Assembly: GCA_015492305.1 (NCBI GenBank)
Contig: WGFJ01000037.1
Location: 1 to 37,809 of the forward strand
From: Deltaproteobacteria bacterium
GTDB taxonomy: Bacteria > Desulfobacterota > GWC2-55-46 > S146-80
Direction of reading: 5' to 3'
Length of the DNA stretch: 37,809 nt
The notes under the pieces are model-generated. The model saw nothing but the letters and a program-made list of their open reading frames with translations. It was not told the DNA's origin and searched no databases. This document shows, in pieces, positions 1-12,577 of this stretch. Each line of letters starts with the position of its first letter. Within the stretch, counting starts at the first letter, position 1. A program made the position numbers and the translations under genes.

Positions 1-161
1 CTTTCAGGATCTCGGAAGAAGTAGAGGGTAAAGGCAGTGCCTGCAAGGGAGAGAAGGGCAAGGATCTTTAGACCTGAAAGGAGGAAGAGGACAGCAAGGA
101 TCGCCGGAAGCAGGATGAAGGGATAACCCTCCTTAGCTATGGGTAGCCTTGATCCTATCAA
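1..161 (-). CDS. psd: phosphatidylserine decarboxylase, N-terminal part (cut by window edge)
   Basis: Only the first ~53 codons lie in the window. The translation shows a short basic start, the segment PIAKEGYPFI, a hydrophobic stretch and then YFFRDPE, the typical opening of the short (archaeal/Bacillus-type) phosphatidylserine decarboxylase, which makes phosphatidylethanolamine at the inner membrane and self-cleaves to form a pyruvoyl cofactor. The self-cleavage site lies outside the window. No ATG is available in frame after the ilvC stop; a TTG at 159-161 with a GAGG three bases upstream is the most plausible start. Its place directly after ilvC matches the common ilvB-ilvN-ilvC-psd-pssA order, so it probably shares the ilv transcript. 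The start is uncertain; the family call is fairly good despite the short sequence. Confidence 0.72.
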   Translation of the reverse strand, partial: MIGSRLPIAKEGYPFILLPAILAVLFLLSGLKILALLSLAGTAFTLYFFRDPE

Positions 162-177
162 TGCCTCGATAGAGTCT

Positions 178-1197
<1,020 letters not shown>

Positions 1198-1211
1198 CTA
1201 CCTCCGGTCTT

Positions 1212-1694
1212 CTATTTTTTGGGGCTCCTTGCTATAGCAACCTTGCCAGTCCTTACAAGCTCCTTTATACCAAAGGGCTTGAGGAGGGTCATTATGGCCT
1301 CTATCTTCTCCTCATCACCGGTCACCTCTATGGTGTAGGAGGTGGGGCTTACATCCACGATCCTGCCCCTGAAGATATCGGCTATCCTCAGGACCTCTGC
1401 CCGTGTCTCGGAAGTGGTTCCCACCTTCAGGAGGACCATCTCCCTTTCAATGTGCTCCGTCTCTGTAAGGTCTATCACCTTGATCACATTGATCAGCTTG
1501 TTGAGCTGCTTTGTTATCTGCTCGATGATCTGATCGTCCCCGCTCGTAACGATGGTCATCCTTGAGACGGTGGGGTCCTGGGTCTCGGCCACACAGAGGC
1601 TTTCGATGTTGAAGCCCCTTCCAGAAAAGAGTCCTGCCACCCTTGAGAGGACCCCGAACTCGTTGTCCACAAGGACCGATATGGTGTGACGCAT
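1212..1694 (-). CDS. ilvN: acetolactate synthase small (regulatory) subunit
   Basis: 160 residues, normal for bacterial IlvN/IlvH. The N-terminal ACT domain is evident: it opens [19 protein letters not shown] and continues with [13 protein letters not shown], the valine-sensing fold that gives feedback control. The C-terminal half (about 80-155) is the second, ACT-like domain that contacts the catalytic subunit. It lies 11 bases after ilvB, so co-transcription with its catalytic partner is expected. Confidence 0.97.
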   Translation of the reverse strand: MRHTISVLVDNEFGVLSRVAGLFSGRGFNIESLCVAETQDPTVSRMTIVTSGDDQIIEQITKQLNKLINVIKVIDLTETEHIEREMVLLKVGTTSETRAEVLRIADIFRGRIVDVSPTSYTIEVTGDEEKIEAIMTLLKPFGIKELVRTGKVAIARSPKK

Positions 1695-1705
1695 ATCGAT
1701 ACCCC

Positions 1706-3400
1706 CTAAACGAGAAGCATCTTGCTGAGAGGTGCCCCTGCAGGGACCATGGGGTAGACAGACTCCTCCCTGTCTACATGGAAGTCCATGATCACAGGCC
1801 TGTCCTTTATTGAAAGGGCCTTCTCTATGACAGGGACCACCTCCCGGGGTTTCATGGCCCTCAGTCCCACAGCACCGTAAGCCTGGGCAAGCTTTACGAA
1901 ATCAGGGGCCACCTGGATACAGGAAGCAGAATACCTCTTGTCATAGAAAAGCTCCTGCCATTGCCTCACCATGCCAAGGAAGCCATTGTTGAGGATGGCC
2001 ACCTTGACAGGCAGCCTGTACTGAACGGCTGTTGCAAGTTCCTGAATATTCATCTGGATGCTTCCATCCCCTGCTATATCGATAACGGTCATTTCAGGGT
2101 GTGCAAACTGGGCACCGATGGCTGCGGGAAAACCATACCCCATTGTTCCAAGCCCACCGGAGGTGAGGAACCTCCTCGGTTTGTCGAAGAGGTAGTACTG
2201 GGCAGCCCACATCTGGTTCTGTCCCACCTCGGTCGTGATGATGGCATCCCCTCTGGTAAGTTCGTATATCTTCTCCACCACATACTGGGGCTTTATCTTC
2301 CCCCTCATCTTCTGCTGGTAGGCCATCCTGTGGGCCCTCTTCCACTCCTCTATCTGCTGGTGCCATTCTTCAAGCTCCTTGTGGTAGTGGGAGAGGTCCC
2401 TCCCTTCCATGAGCCTGAGGAAGTCCCTGAGTACAAGCTTTACGTCCCCCACAATGGGGATGTCCACCTGGACGTTCTTGCTTATCGATGTGGGGTCTAT
2501 GTCGACATGGACGATCTTTGCATGGGGTGCGAATTCCTCTATCTTGCCGGTGACCCTGTCATCGAACCTGGACCCAATGGCTATGAGACAGTCGCAGTGG
2601 GTAACAGCCATATTCGCCCTGTAGGTCCCGTGCATACCGAGCATACCGAGGGAAAGGGGATGGGTGCCAGGGAAACCGCCAAGGCCCATAAGGGTCATGG
2701 TAACCGGTATATTGAGCTTCTCGGCAAAGGCCCTCAGTTCCTCAGATCCCCCGGAAAGGACCACACCTCCCCCTGCATAGATGAGGGGTCTCCTCGATCT
2801 CAGGATGAGGTTCAGGGCCTTCTCTATCTGCTTTGGATGGCCCTTGTAGGTGGGATTGTACCCCCTCAACTTCACCTCACTCGGGTAGCGGGGCTCTGTG
2901 GAGTTCGTGAGGACATCCTTTGGCAGATCCACAAGGACAGGACCGGGCCTGCCTGAAGTGGCGATGTAGAAGGCCTCCTTTATGATCCTGGCAAGGTCCT
3001 TAACATCCTTAACAAGGTAGTTGTGCTTGGTGCATGGCCTTGTTATCCCGACGATGTCAGCCTCCTGGAACGCATCGTTGCCTATCAGGGGGGTCGGGAC
3101 CTGACCAGTAAAGACCACGACAGGGATGGAATCCATGTAGGCAGTTGCTATACCTGTCACTGTATTGGTGGCACCGGGACCGGATGTGACAAGGACCACC
3201 CCTGGTTTACCACTTGCCCTTGCGTATCCATCGGCAGCATGGACCGCTGCCTGTTCGTGCCTTACAAGGATGTGGTTTATGGGTGCATCGAAGAGCTCGT
3301 TGTATATGGGCAATACGGCCCCACCAGGGTATCCAAAGATGTACTTCACCCCTTCCCTCAGTAAGGCCTCTATGAATATCTGAGCACCTGTCCTCTTCAT
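1706..3400 (-). CDS. ilvB: acetolactate synthase large (catalytic) subunit
   Basis: ThDP/FAD enzyme condensing pyruvate with pyruvate or 2-oxobutyrate, the first committed step of branched-chain amino-acid synthesis. 564 residues, standard length. Visible features: the catalytic glutamate in [18 protein letters not shown] (E49), the N-terminal pyrimidine-binding domain, the central FAD domain with [14 protein letters not shown] just before it, and a C-terminal ThDP-binding GDGSIQMN...NNGFLG motif. The ATG overlaps the ilvD stop by 4 bases, indicating translational coupling. Confidence 0.98.
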   Translation of the reverse strand: MKRTGAQIFIEALLREGVKYIFGYPGGAVLPIYNELFDAPINHILVRHEQAAVHAADGYARASGKPGVVLVTSGPGATNTVTGIATAYMDSIPVVVFTGQVPTPLIGNDAFQEADIVGITRPCTKHNYLVKDVKDLARIIKEAFYIATSGRPGPVLVDLPKDVLTNSTEPRYPSEVKLRGYNPTYKGHPKQIEKALNLILRSRRPLIYAGGGVVLSGGSEELRAFAEKLNIPVTMTLMGLGGFPGTHPLSLGMLGMHGTYRANMAVTHCDCLIAIGSRFDDRVTGKIEEFAPHAKIVHVDIDPTSISKNVQVDIPIVGDVKLVLRDFLRLMEGRDLSHYHKELEEWHQQIEEWKRAHRMAYQQKMRGKIKPQYVVEKIYELTRGDAIITTEVGQNQMWAAQYYLFDKPRRFLTSGGLGTMGYGFPAAIGAQFAHPEMTVIDIAGDGSIQMNIQELATAVQYRLPVKVAILNNGFLGMVRQWQELFYDKRYSASCIQVAPDFVKLAQAYGAVGLRAMKPREVVPVIEKALSIKDRPVIMDFHVDREESVYPMVPAGAPLSKMLLV

Positions 3401-5055
3401 TCGAGTATAGCCCCTTTATCGGCAGATGTTACAAGCCTTGCGTACCTGGAAAGCCAGCCTGTCTTTATCTTTGGTTCAGGAGGTCTCCAGCCCTGTCTCC
3501 TCCTCTCCATCTCCTCTTCTCCCACCCTGATCTCAAGCCTCCTTGCCGGGATGTCTATCTCTATCTCGTCTCCCTCCTCAACAAGGGCGATAGGACCACC
3601 TTCCATGGCCTCAGGGGATATATGGCCTATACAGGGCCCCCTTGTCCCGCCTGAAAACCTCCCGTCCGTGATGAGGGCAACCGATTCACCGAGGCCCATC
3701 CCCATGAGGGCCGATGTGGGTGCAAGCATCTCTCTCATACCGGGTCCCCCCTTTGGCCCTTCATACCTTATCACCACAACCTCTCCATCCCTGATCCTGC
3801 CATCGAGTATGGCCTTCATGGCCCCTTCCTCGGAATCGAAGACCCTTGCCCTTCCCCTGAACCTCATCATGGAAGGACTTACCCCTGACTGCTTGACAAC
3901 CGCCCCCCTTGGGGCGAGGTTCCCCTTGAGTATGGCTATACCTCCTTCTTTATGGTAGGGCCTTTCAACGGGCCTTATGATCTCGTCATCTATGTAGTCG
4001 AGACCCTCTATGTGATGGAGGATACCCTTTCCTGTAACAGTGAGGGTGTCCTTTATCATCCCCTTGAGCCTGTAAAGCACACCCCTAACACCCCCTGCAG
4101 CATCAAGGTCCTCCATGAAATACTCCCCTGCAGGCCTTACAGAGGTGAGATGGGGGGTTTCCCTGCTCAGGGTATCGAAGAGATCAAGGGGAAGATCGAT
4201 GCCTGCACTGTGGGCAACAGCGGTGAGATGGAGGACCGTGTTCGTGGAACCACCAAGGGCAAGGTCGACCCTTATGGCGTTCTCAAAGGCCTCCTTCGTG
4301 AGTATCTTCCTTGGTGTGAGCCCTTCCCTGACCATCTCAACGATCCGTTCCCCACTCATGTAGGCTATCCTCCTCTTCTTCGCCGACACGGCAAGGGATG
4401 TTCCACAGTCCGGAAGGGACATCCCAAGGGCCTCGGTAAGACAGTTCATGGTGTTTGCCGTGTAAAGCCCCTGACATGAACCCGGTCCGGGACAGGCCTC
4501 TACCTCACAGGCCAAAAGTTCCTCCTCCTCTATCTCTCCCTTCTTGAACCTTGCCATGGCCTCAAAGGTGTCCCTCACAAAGGAAAGCCTCCTTCCCCTG
4601 TACCTCCCGGAAAGCATTGGTCCTGCCGTGACCACTATGGATGGTATATCCAGCCTGCCAGCAGCCATCAACATCCCGGGGGTGATCTTGTCGCAGTTTG
4701 TGAGCAGCACAAGGCCATCAAGGGCATGGGCCTTTGCAATGGATTCCACCATGTCCGCAATAAGCTCCCTTGAAGGGAGGGAGTAATGCATCCCTATATG
4801 GCCCATGGCTATACCATCGCATACCCCGGGTATGCCAAAGATGAAGGAGTAACCACCTGCCGAGTGGACGCCCTTCTCTATACACCTTTCAAGGTCCCTC
4901 ATGCCGATGTGGCCCGGGATCAGGTCGGTAAAGCTACTTGCTATCCCTATGAAGGGCCGATCCATGCCCTTCCTTGGAAGGCCTGTCCCGTAGAGGAGGG
5001 CCCTGTGGGGTGTCCGTTCAAAGCCTTTTTTTATCCGTTCGCTCTCCAACTCCAC
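3397..5055 (-). CDS. ilvD: dihydroxy-acid dehydratase
   Basis: Fe-S dehydratase that converts dihydroxyisovalerate and its methylvalerate homologue to the 2-oxo acids of valine and isoleucine. 552 residues, as expected for the family. The family cysteine motifs are present: [15 protein letters not shown] in the N-terminal domain and [19 protein letters not shown] near residue 190, along with the later [11 protein letters not shown] segment. It starts 3 bases after the DUF465 gene and overlaps ilvB by 4 bases. With ilvB, ilvN and ilvC this completes the shared ilv pathway except the transaminase. Confidence 0.97.
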   Translation of the reverse strand: MELESERIKKGFERTPHRALLYGTGLPRKGMDRPFIGIASSFTDLIPGHIGMRDLERCIEKGVHSAGGYSFIFGIPGVCDGIAMGHIGMHYSLPSRELIADMVESIAKAHALDGLVLLTNCDKITPGMLMAAGRLDIPSIVVTAGPMLSGRYRGRRLSFVRDTFEAMARFKKGEIEEEELLACEVEACPGPGSCQGLYTANTMNCLTEALGMSLPDCGTSLAVSAKKRRIAYMSGERIVEMVREGLTPRKILTKEAFENAIRVDLALGGSTNTVLHLTAVAHSAGIDLPLDLFDTLSRETPHLTSVRPAGEYFMEDLDAAGGVRGVLYRLKGMIKDTLTVTGKGILHHIEGLDYIDDEIIRPVERPYHKEGGIAILKGNLAPRGAVVKQSGVSPSMMRFRGRARVFDSEEGAMKAILDGRIRDGEVVVIRYEGPKGGPGMREMLAPTSALMGMGLGESVALITDGRFSGGTRGPCIGHISPEAMEGGPIALVEEGDEIEIDIPARRLEIRVGEEEMERRRQGWRPPEPKIKTGWLSRYARLVTSADKGAILE

Positions 5056-5058
5056 ACC

Positions 5059-5289
5059 TCACTTTACATTCGCCCTGTATCTGGCCAATATGGCCTCCAT
5101 CTTATCCTTCTCGGCAAGCTTAAGCTTCTGTAGCTTCTTCCTTGTGAGCTGTTCCTCTGTGGATAGATATGGCCTCTTATCGAACTCGGCTATCTTCTTT
5201 TCATACTCTTCGTGGGCCAGGTAGGCCTGTTTGAACTCTTCATCCCTCTCAAGGAGTTCCTTGACCAGGTCTTCTTCACTCCTTCCCAT
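5059..5289 (-). CDS. DUF465 (YdcH-like) small coiled-coil protein
   Basis: 76 residues, almost all helix-forming and charged, with the family pattern of a conserved Asp/Glu-rich first helix, a central segment YLSTEEQLTRKKLQKLKLAEKD, and a short tail. This matches the DUF465/YdcH family of small cytoplasmic proteins whose function is unknown. A good Shine-Dalgarno (AAGGAGG, about 7 bases upstream) supports the ATG at 5289. It is the first gene after the ilv promoter and sits 3 bases before ilvD, so it is co-transcribed with branched-chain amino-acid synthesis genes. Whether that link is functional is unknown. Confidence 0.85.
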   Translation of the reverse strand: MGRSEEDLVKELLERDEEFKQAYLAHEEYEKKIAEFDKRPYLSTEEQLTRKKLQKLKLAEKDKMEAILARYRANVK

Positions 5290-5318
5290 TGTCCCCCTCC
5301 TTGATTTTTAAATTTTTT

Positions 5319-5347
5319 ATTCTAATAATATCAGCGTGTTTTGTCAA
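5319..5347 (-). promoter_or_regulatory. sigma70 promoter of the DUF465-ilvDBNC-psd operon
   Basis: On the minus strand a perfect -35 TTGACA (5342-5347) is separated by 17 bases from a -10 TAGAAT (5319-5324). It lies 30 bases upstream of the DUF465 start, inside the last codons of the preceding zinc-ribbon gene. The stretch between the -10 and the ribosome-binding site is almost pure A/T. I see no leader peptide or attenuator: the leader is too short for one. Confidence 0.75.
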
Positions 5348-5501
5348 CAGCCCTTCTCCTCCTCTCCTCTTCCTTCCGTTTCGAACACTCCTCACAGGCG
5401 TATTTGATCTGGTGCTTCACAGAAAGTCTGTCGTAGTCCTTATCGATTGCGACCCTTCTAACGGTCTCTACTTCCCTGCCACAGAAGTCGCATCTCAACA
5501 T
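5331..5501 (-). CDS. 56-residue zinc-ribbon protein of unknown function
   Basis: A short gene beginning ATG at 5499-5501 with a GAGGGGTGAG ribosome-binding site just upstream, and ending TGA at 5331-5333. The protein has two CxxC pairs, C4/C7 and C36/C39, in the arrangement of a small zinc ribbon, and a very basic Arg/Lys-rich C-terminus suggesting nucleic-acid contact (inference). No known family was recognised with certainty. It has a promoter of its own at 5532-5560, and its 3' end carries the promoter of the downstream ilv operon. Support for reality: good ribosome-binding site, matching promoter, paired cysteines. Confidence 0.75.
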   Translation of the reverse strand: MLRCDFCGREVETVRRVAIDKDYDRLSVKHQIKYACEECSKRKEEERRRRAVDKTR

Positions 5502-5531
5502 AGATCTCACCCCTCAGACAGGTTTTGACTA

Positions 5532-5560
5532 ATCTAACACCTTAAGAAGAATCGTGTCAA
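5532..5560 (-). promoter_or_regulatory. sigma70 promoter of the zinc-ribbon gene
   Basis: Minus strand: -35 TTGACA (5555-5560), 17-base spacer, -10 TTAGAT (5532-5537), about 30 bases before the zinc-ribbon ATG. The -35 overlaps the stop codon of the DUF3343 gene. Confidence 0.6.
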
Positions 5561-5802
5561 TACGGATCTTCCGGCTTGAAGGTGTTGTTTATCCTTCTGT
5601 AGCAGCGGAAGGTGATATCCCCCTCCTTAAGGGTCTTGAGGATCCGATCCTTCACTTCCTCCCTGAAGCCTATGCTGAGCCCACAGCCAGAAACGAGCTT
5701 GGAAGGTGTGGGAAGGAGACGGAAGGGGAGATCGGCCCTCTTCAGACACTCTTCGGCCTTAAGAGCGATATGGGTGGAGGGGAAGGTAAGGAGGTACTCC
5801 AT
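5557..5802 (-). CDS. DUF3343 protein (putative Se/S carrier-like)
   Basis: 81 residues. The opening EYLLTFPSTHIALKAEE, the middle LLPTPSKL and the SGCGLSIGF segment with its single conserved cysteine are hallmarks of DUF3343, a small domain described as a putative selenium/sulfur carrier and often found near YedF/SirA-like proteins, SelD and the TIGR01977 type of cysteine desulfurase. A gene resembling that desulfurase is present in this window (27929-29077) but not adjacent. No ribosome-binding site is visible; a -10-like TAGAAT ends only 7 bases before the ATG, so the mRNA may be leaderless (inference). Function is not established. Confidence 0.78.
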   Translation of the reverse strand: MEYLLTFPSTHIALKAEECLKRADLPFRLLPTPSKLVSGCGLSIGFREEVKDRILKTLKEGDITFRCYRRINNTFKPEDPY

Positions 5803-5933
5803 GGTTCATATTCTATCACAAAGGCCGGATCACGGTGACAATATTTGGCCTTGAAAAGGATGGGGTGGTTTGATAAAGTAAGACATCCTTTGTCCTTCCT
5901 TGCAATGCTTAATCTGTAGCCAGTGCTACCGAG

Positions 5934-5964
5934 TTATCAACATTGTTGATAACCTTGTGAATAA
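5934..5964. promoter_or_regulatory. three DnaA boxes in front of dnaA
   Basis: Two inverted copies of TTATCAACA (5934-5942 plus, 5944-5952 minus) separated by one base form a near-perfect palindrome; a third box, TTATTCACA on the minus strand (5956-5964), matches the TTWTNCACA consensus exactly. They lie 14 bases before the likely dnaA ATG, the right place for DnaA autoregulation. The rest of 5803-5977 holds no gene that I can support. Confidence 0.8.
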
Positions 5965-5977
5965 CCTGAATCAAGAC

Positions 5978-7303
5978 ATGTGGGACGATATACTCAACTT
6001 CATCAGGGAGCGGGTATCCCCCCAGCACTTCTATACCTGGTTCAAGCCCATCAAGGTATTGAGGATCGGAGAGGATCGGATAGAGCTGGAGGTCCCGAAC
6101 AGGTTCTTCCAGGAATGGATATGCGAACACTTCATGGATCTCTTGAAGGAGGGCTTCTCAAGGAGCGGGATAAGGGAGCCCAACATATCCTTCAGGACCC
6201 CTTCCTCAAACGGGGGCAAGAAGGTAAGGGCTACAAAGGTGCAGGTCCCTAAAAGCACCCAGAAGGTCCAGCCCCTTAATATCGGATTGAACCCGAGGTA
6301 CTCCTTTGAGAACTTTGTGGTTGGCAAGAGCAACGAGTTTGCCCATGCGGCATGTGTAGCTGTAGCAAACAATCCCTCCCACATGTACAATCCCCTTTTC
6401 ATATACGGAGGGGTGGGACTGGGGAAGACCCATCTCCTCCAGGCCATAGGCAACAGGATACTCTCTACAAGGAGCGATCTGAAGGTCTCCTATTTCTCCG
6501 CCGAGGCCTTCATGAATGAGCTGATAAACTCCATCAGGTTCGAAAAGATGCCAGAGTTCAGGAAGAGGTTCAGGGAGATAGATGTCCTCCTCATCGATGA
6601 TATCCAGTTCTTTGCAGGAAAGGAGAGGACCCAGGAGGAGTTCTTCCACACCTTCAATGCCCTCCATGGTGCCCACGGCCAGATAGTGGTAACGAGTGAC
6701 AGGTTCCCGAAGGATATAGATGGCCTTGAGGAGAGGTTGAAGACAAGGTTTGAATGGGGGTTGATAGCGGATATACAGCCTCCAGAGATGGAGACAAAGG
6801 TTGCCATTGTAAAGAAGAAGGCCGAACTCGAAGGCATAGAGTTGCCAGACGATGTGGCCTTTTACCTTGCAGGCATAGTCGAGTCCAACATAAGGGAACT
6901 TGAAGGCTATCTCATAAGGGTTACGGCCTACGCATCCCTAACGGGAAGGAAGATCACCCTCAACATGGCTGAAGAGGTGCTCAGGAGCCTTGTAAAGGAC
7001 AGGGCCCATCCTGTCATCACCATTGAGGATATACAGAAGGCGGTATGCAAGTACTTCAACATCAGGATATCCGATCTCAAATCCAAAAGGAGGCTTAAGA
7101 ACATTGCCTTACCAAGACAGATAGCCATGTACCTTTCAAGGGAGTACACAAAGGCCTCCTTTCCGGAGATAGGGGAGAGGTTTGGAGGAAAGGACCACTC
7201 CACGGTGATTCATGCCCACAAAAAGATAGCAAGTGCCCTTGAAAGGGATGAAGAGATCAGAAGCATCGTGGAGTCCTTGAAAACCATGTTGAACATAGGT
7301 TGA
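5978..7303 (+). CDS. dnaA: chromosomal replication initiator protein DnaA
   Basis: Binds DnaA boxes and opens the origin. From the ATG at 5978 the protein is about 441 residues and opens MWDDILNFIRERVSPQHFYTW, the normal N-terminal domain; the frame is open upstream to a TTG at 5900, but that extension runs through the DnaA boxes and looks untranslated. Domain III shows Walker A GGVGLGKTHLL and Walker B VLLIDDIQFF; domain IV ends with the DNA-binding HSTVIHAHKKI signature. There is no good Shine-Dalgarno before the ATG. The gene is followed directly by the presumed oriC and dnaN. Confidence 0.98.
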   Translation: MWDDILNFIRERVSPQHFYTWFKPIKVLRIGEDRIELEVPNRFFQEWICEHFMDLLKEGFSRSGIREPNISFRTPSSNGGKKVRATKVQVPKSTQKVQPLNIGLNPRYSFENFVVGKSNEFAHAACVAVANNPSHMYNPLFIYGGVGLGKTHLLQAIGNRILSTRSDLKVSYFSAEAFMNELINSIRFEKMPEFRKRFREIDVLLIDDIQFFAGKERTQEEFFHTFNALHGAHGQIVVTSDRFPKDIDGLEERLKTRFEWGLIADIQPPEMETKVAIVKKKAELEGIELPDDVAFYLAGIVESNIRELEGYLIRVTAYASLTGRKITLNMAEEVLRSLVKDRAHPVITIEDIQKAVCKYFNIRISDLKSKRRLKNIALPRQIAMYLSREYTKASFPEIGERFGGKDHSTVIHAHKKIASALERDEEIRSIVESLKTMLNIG

Positions 7304-7460
7304 TAAACCTGTTGAAATCATGTGGAGACGGAAAAGGGACGGTGCCACCACACATTATCAACACAGATATCAACAGGATCTTAAACAAAAATGTCCAATT
7401 ATTTCAAATGGTTTTGAGTGTTTTTAACATCTCAACAGGGATTATCCACTACTACTAAAA
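7298..7460. other. probable replication origin (oriC) between dnaA and dnaN
   Basis: The ~180-base dnaA-dnaN gap has no gene but a cluster of DnaA-box-like 9-mers: TTATCAACC (7298-7306, minus), TTATCAACA (7355-7363), ATATCAACA (7367-7375), ATCTCAACA (7429-7437) and TTATCCACT (7442-7450). The interval 7378-7428 is markedly A/T-rich, unlike the GC-richer genes around it. The last box runs into three direct CTA triplets (7449-7457) followed by an A-rich run, which reads as 3'-GAT repeats on the other strand, the pattern of a DnaA-trio unwinding element. Flanking genes diverge from this point. Box calls allow one or two mismatches. Confidence 0.75.
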
Positions 7461-7482
7461 CAAACCTTTAGAGGTGAAGAAC

Positions 7483-8571
7483 ATGAAGGCTCTGGTTAAG
7501 AGGGACGACCTTTCCAATGTACTGCAGGAGATACAGAGTGTGGTAGAGAAGAAGAGCACCATGCCCATCCTTTCCAATGTGCTTCTGGAGGCATCGAGGG
7601 ACAGGCTCCATATCATGGCCACCGACCTTGAGATAAGCATAAGGGACAGCATAGGGGCACAGGTCCCTGAGGAGGGTTCAACAACCGTTGAGGCAAGGAA
7701 GATCTATGAGATATCAAGGTCCCTTCCGGATGAGGACATAACCCTTTCAGCCGAGAAAGGAAGGCTCGAAGTGCAGGGTAAAAGGAGCATATTTAGCCTT
7801 GTAACCCTTCCAGAGGAGGATTATCCCAAGGTCCCCTCCTACCCGGAGGAGGAAACGATTCCAATGGATGCCTCCTCTTTCAAGGACATGCTGGATAAGA
7901 CCGCCTTTGCAGCCTCCATAGATGAAAGCAGGTATACCCTGAGGGGGATATTCCTTGAAAATGATGAGGGGAGGCTGAACATCGTTGCCACCGATGGACA
8001 CAGGCTGTCCCTTGTCTGCCGGGAAGACCCCGGTCTCAACCTTGAAAAGGGAGTGATAATCCCAAGGAAGGGTGTAAATGAGTTGAGAAAGCTCCTTCCC
8101 AGGGGTGACTCCTTAAGGATTTCTATAAAGGAAAAGGATGCCATCTTTCTCACAGGTACAGCCACACTCATCACAAGGCTTGTGGATGGCGATTTCCCGG
8201 ATTACAAACAGGTCTTACCAAAGGGGGAAGGCAATCCCCTCACAACCGACAGGGAGGCCTTTCTATCGGCCCTTAAGAGGGTCTCCATAATGGCCGGTGG
8301 GTCTATAGGTGTCAAGCTGCGTATAGGAAATGGGGTCATGACCCTCTTTGCCAGCAACCCAGACCTTGGTGAGGCAAGGGAGGACCTTGAGATCCGATAC
8401 TCCGGGGAAGAGGTGGAGGCCATATTCAACCCGAAATACCTCATCGAACCGTTGAGCATACTCGATTCTGAAGAGGTGAGATTCTCCATCAAGGATCCCC
8501 TGAGCCCTGCCATCCTCACAACCCCTGATGATGAGGGGTTCCTCTACATAGTCATGCCCATGAGGGAGTAG
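7483..8571 (+). CDS. dnaN: DNA polymerase III beta sliding clamp
   Basis: Ring clamp that holds polymerase III on DNA. From ATG 7483 the protein is 362 residues, normal length, opening MKALVKRDDLSNVLQEIQ; the GAGGTG at 7471-7476 is the ribosome-binding site, which argues against the in-frame GTG at 7474 that lies inside it. Visible clamp signatures are MPILSNVLLEA, RYTLRGIFLE, VATDGHRLS in the second domain and the C-terminal YIVMPMRE. It follows the presumed origin and precedes gyrB. Confidence 0.98.
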   Translation: MKALVKRDDLSNVLQEIQSVVEKKSTMPILSNVLLEASRDRLHIMATDLEISIRDSIGAQVPEEGSTTVEARKIYEISRSLPDEDITLSAEKGRLEVQGKRSIFSLVTLPEEDYPKVPSYPEEETIPMDASSFKDMLDKTAFAASIDESRYTLRGIFLENDEGRLNIVATDGHRLSLVCREDPGLNLEKGVIIPRKGVNELRKLLPRGDSLRISIKEKDAIFLTGTATLITRLVDGDFPDYKQVLPKGEGNPLTTDREAFLSALKRVSIMAGGSIGVKLRIGNGVMTLFASNPDLGEAREDLEIRYSGEEVEAIFNPKYLIEPLSILDSEEVRFSIKDPLSPAILTTPDDEGFLYIVMPMRE

Positions 8572-11789
<3,218 letters not shown>

Positions 11790-11792
11790 GGT

Positions 11793-12083
11793 CTATGCCT
11801 TTTCCCGGGCTGGATCCTCTTTGGAAGGGCCTGGGTCCTTGGAGACCTCCTCTTTGGGCGTCTCCTTGGCCTTCTTGGGGATGGGCTTCCTTTCCTCTGC
11901 CTCCCAGTCTGTCTCAGGCTCAATGGTGACATCGAAGGTGGACTTGATGTCCTCTGTGGCCCTCTTGAATTCTCCAACAGCCCTTCCAAGGGCCCTTGCG
12001 ATGTTGGGCAGGTTCTCCGGACCCAGTACTATAAGGGCTATTACAAGGATTATGAGGATCTCTGTAATACCGATGCCAAACAT
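11793..12083 (-). CDS. TatA/TatB family translocase subunit (TatB-like)
   Basis: 96 residues: a short N-terminus [19 protein letters not shown] forming one membrane helix, the GP hinge at G21-P22, an amphipathic helix ([19 protein letters not shown]) and a charged, proline-rich tail. Glutamate at position 8 is typical of TatB, while the FGIG opening is shared with TatA, so a dual-role protein is possible. It overlaps the usp stop by one base and sits 3 bases before tatC. No second TatA-type gene is in the window. Confidence 0.9.
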   Translation of the reverse strand: MFGIGITEILIILVIALIVLGPENLPNIARALGRAVGEFKRATEDIKSTFDVTIEPETDWEAEERKPIPKKAKETPKEEVSKDPGPSKEDPAREKA

Positions 12084-12529
12084 TATTCTCCTTTCGAAGG
12101 TACAAGGAAGATGGGACAGGAGGCCTTCTTCAGCACCCTTTCCACCGTACTTCCCAGAAGGATCCTGTCCATACCCGTCCTTCCGTGGCTGGCCATGACT
12201 ATCACGTCAACCCCCTTTTCCTGAGCAAACCTCACTATCTCCTCCTCTGGCGCACCTTTCAGCAGCGTCTCCTCCACATCGTTAAGTCCCTTGAGGTACC
12301 TCTTCCTGAAGGTGGTGAGCATCCTCCTTGCCTCCTTCTCCATCTCCTCCTCAAGTATCTCCGTTGAGATATGGGGCACATAGAAGCCCGCTATCCCTTT
12401 AAGGTCATCCAGGACATGGAGGAGGTAGACCTTTGCTCCAAACCTCTTTGCCAGCAAGGATGCGTAGGGGACGGCCTTCAGAGAGTCTTCAGAAAAGTCT
12501 GTAGGGACAAGTATCTCCTTTATCTCCAT
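12083..12529 (-). CDS. universal stress protein (UspA family)
   Basis: 148 residues, one Usp domain. Opens [17 protein letters not shown] with the usual PTDFS loop and ends in the nucleotide-binding segment [21 protein letters not shown], close to the G2xG9xGS/T ATP-binding motif but with Ala in place of the first Gly. Proteins of this kind bind ATP and help under stress; the precise role cannot be read from sequence. A clear AAGGAGG lies before the ATG, and a promoter is at 12546-12575. It is first in an operon with tatB and tatC. Confidence 0.93.
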   Translation of the reverse strand: MEIKEILVPTDFSEDSLKAVPYASLLAKRFGAKVYLLHVLDDLKGIAGFYVPHISTEILEEEMEKEARRMLTTFRKRYLKGLNDVEETLLKGAPEEEIVRFAQEKGVDVIVMASHGRTGMDRILLGSTVERVLKKASCPIFLVPSKGE

Positions 12530-12545
12530 TCACACCTCCTTGAGC

Positions 12546-12575
12546 ATTATACTATGGCAAGGGGAGCAGGTGCAA
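12546..12575 (-). promoter_or_regulatory. sigma70 promoter of usp-tatB-tatC
   Basis: Minus strand: -35 TTGCAC (12570-12575), 18-base spacer, perfect -10 TATAAT (12546-12551), 16 bases before the usp ATG and immediately after the nicotinate phosphoribosyltransferase stop. Confidence 0.65.
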
Positions 12576-12577
12576 GA

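Noticed and set aside
5900-5977. N-terminal extension of DnaA from an upstream TTG
   Set aside because: The extension is read through the DnaA boxes, has no family similarity, and the ATG at 5978 gives the standard DnaA N-terminus.
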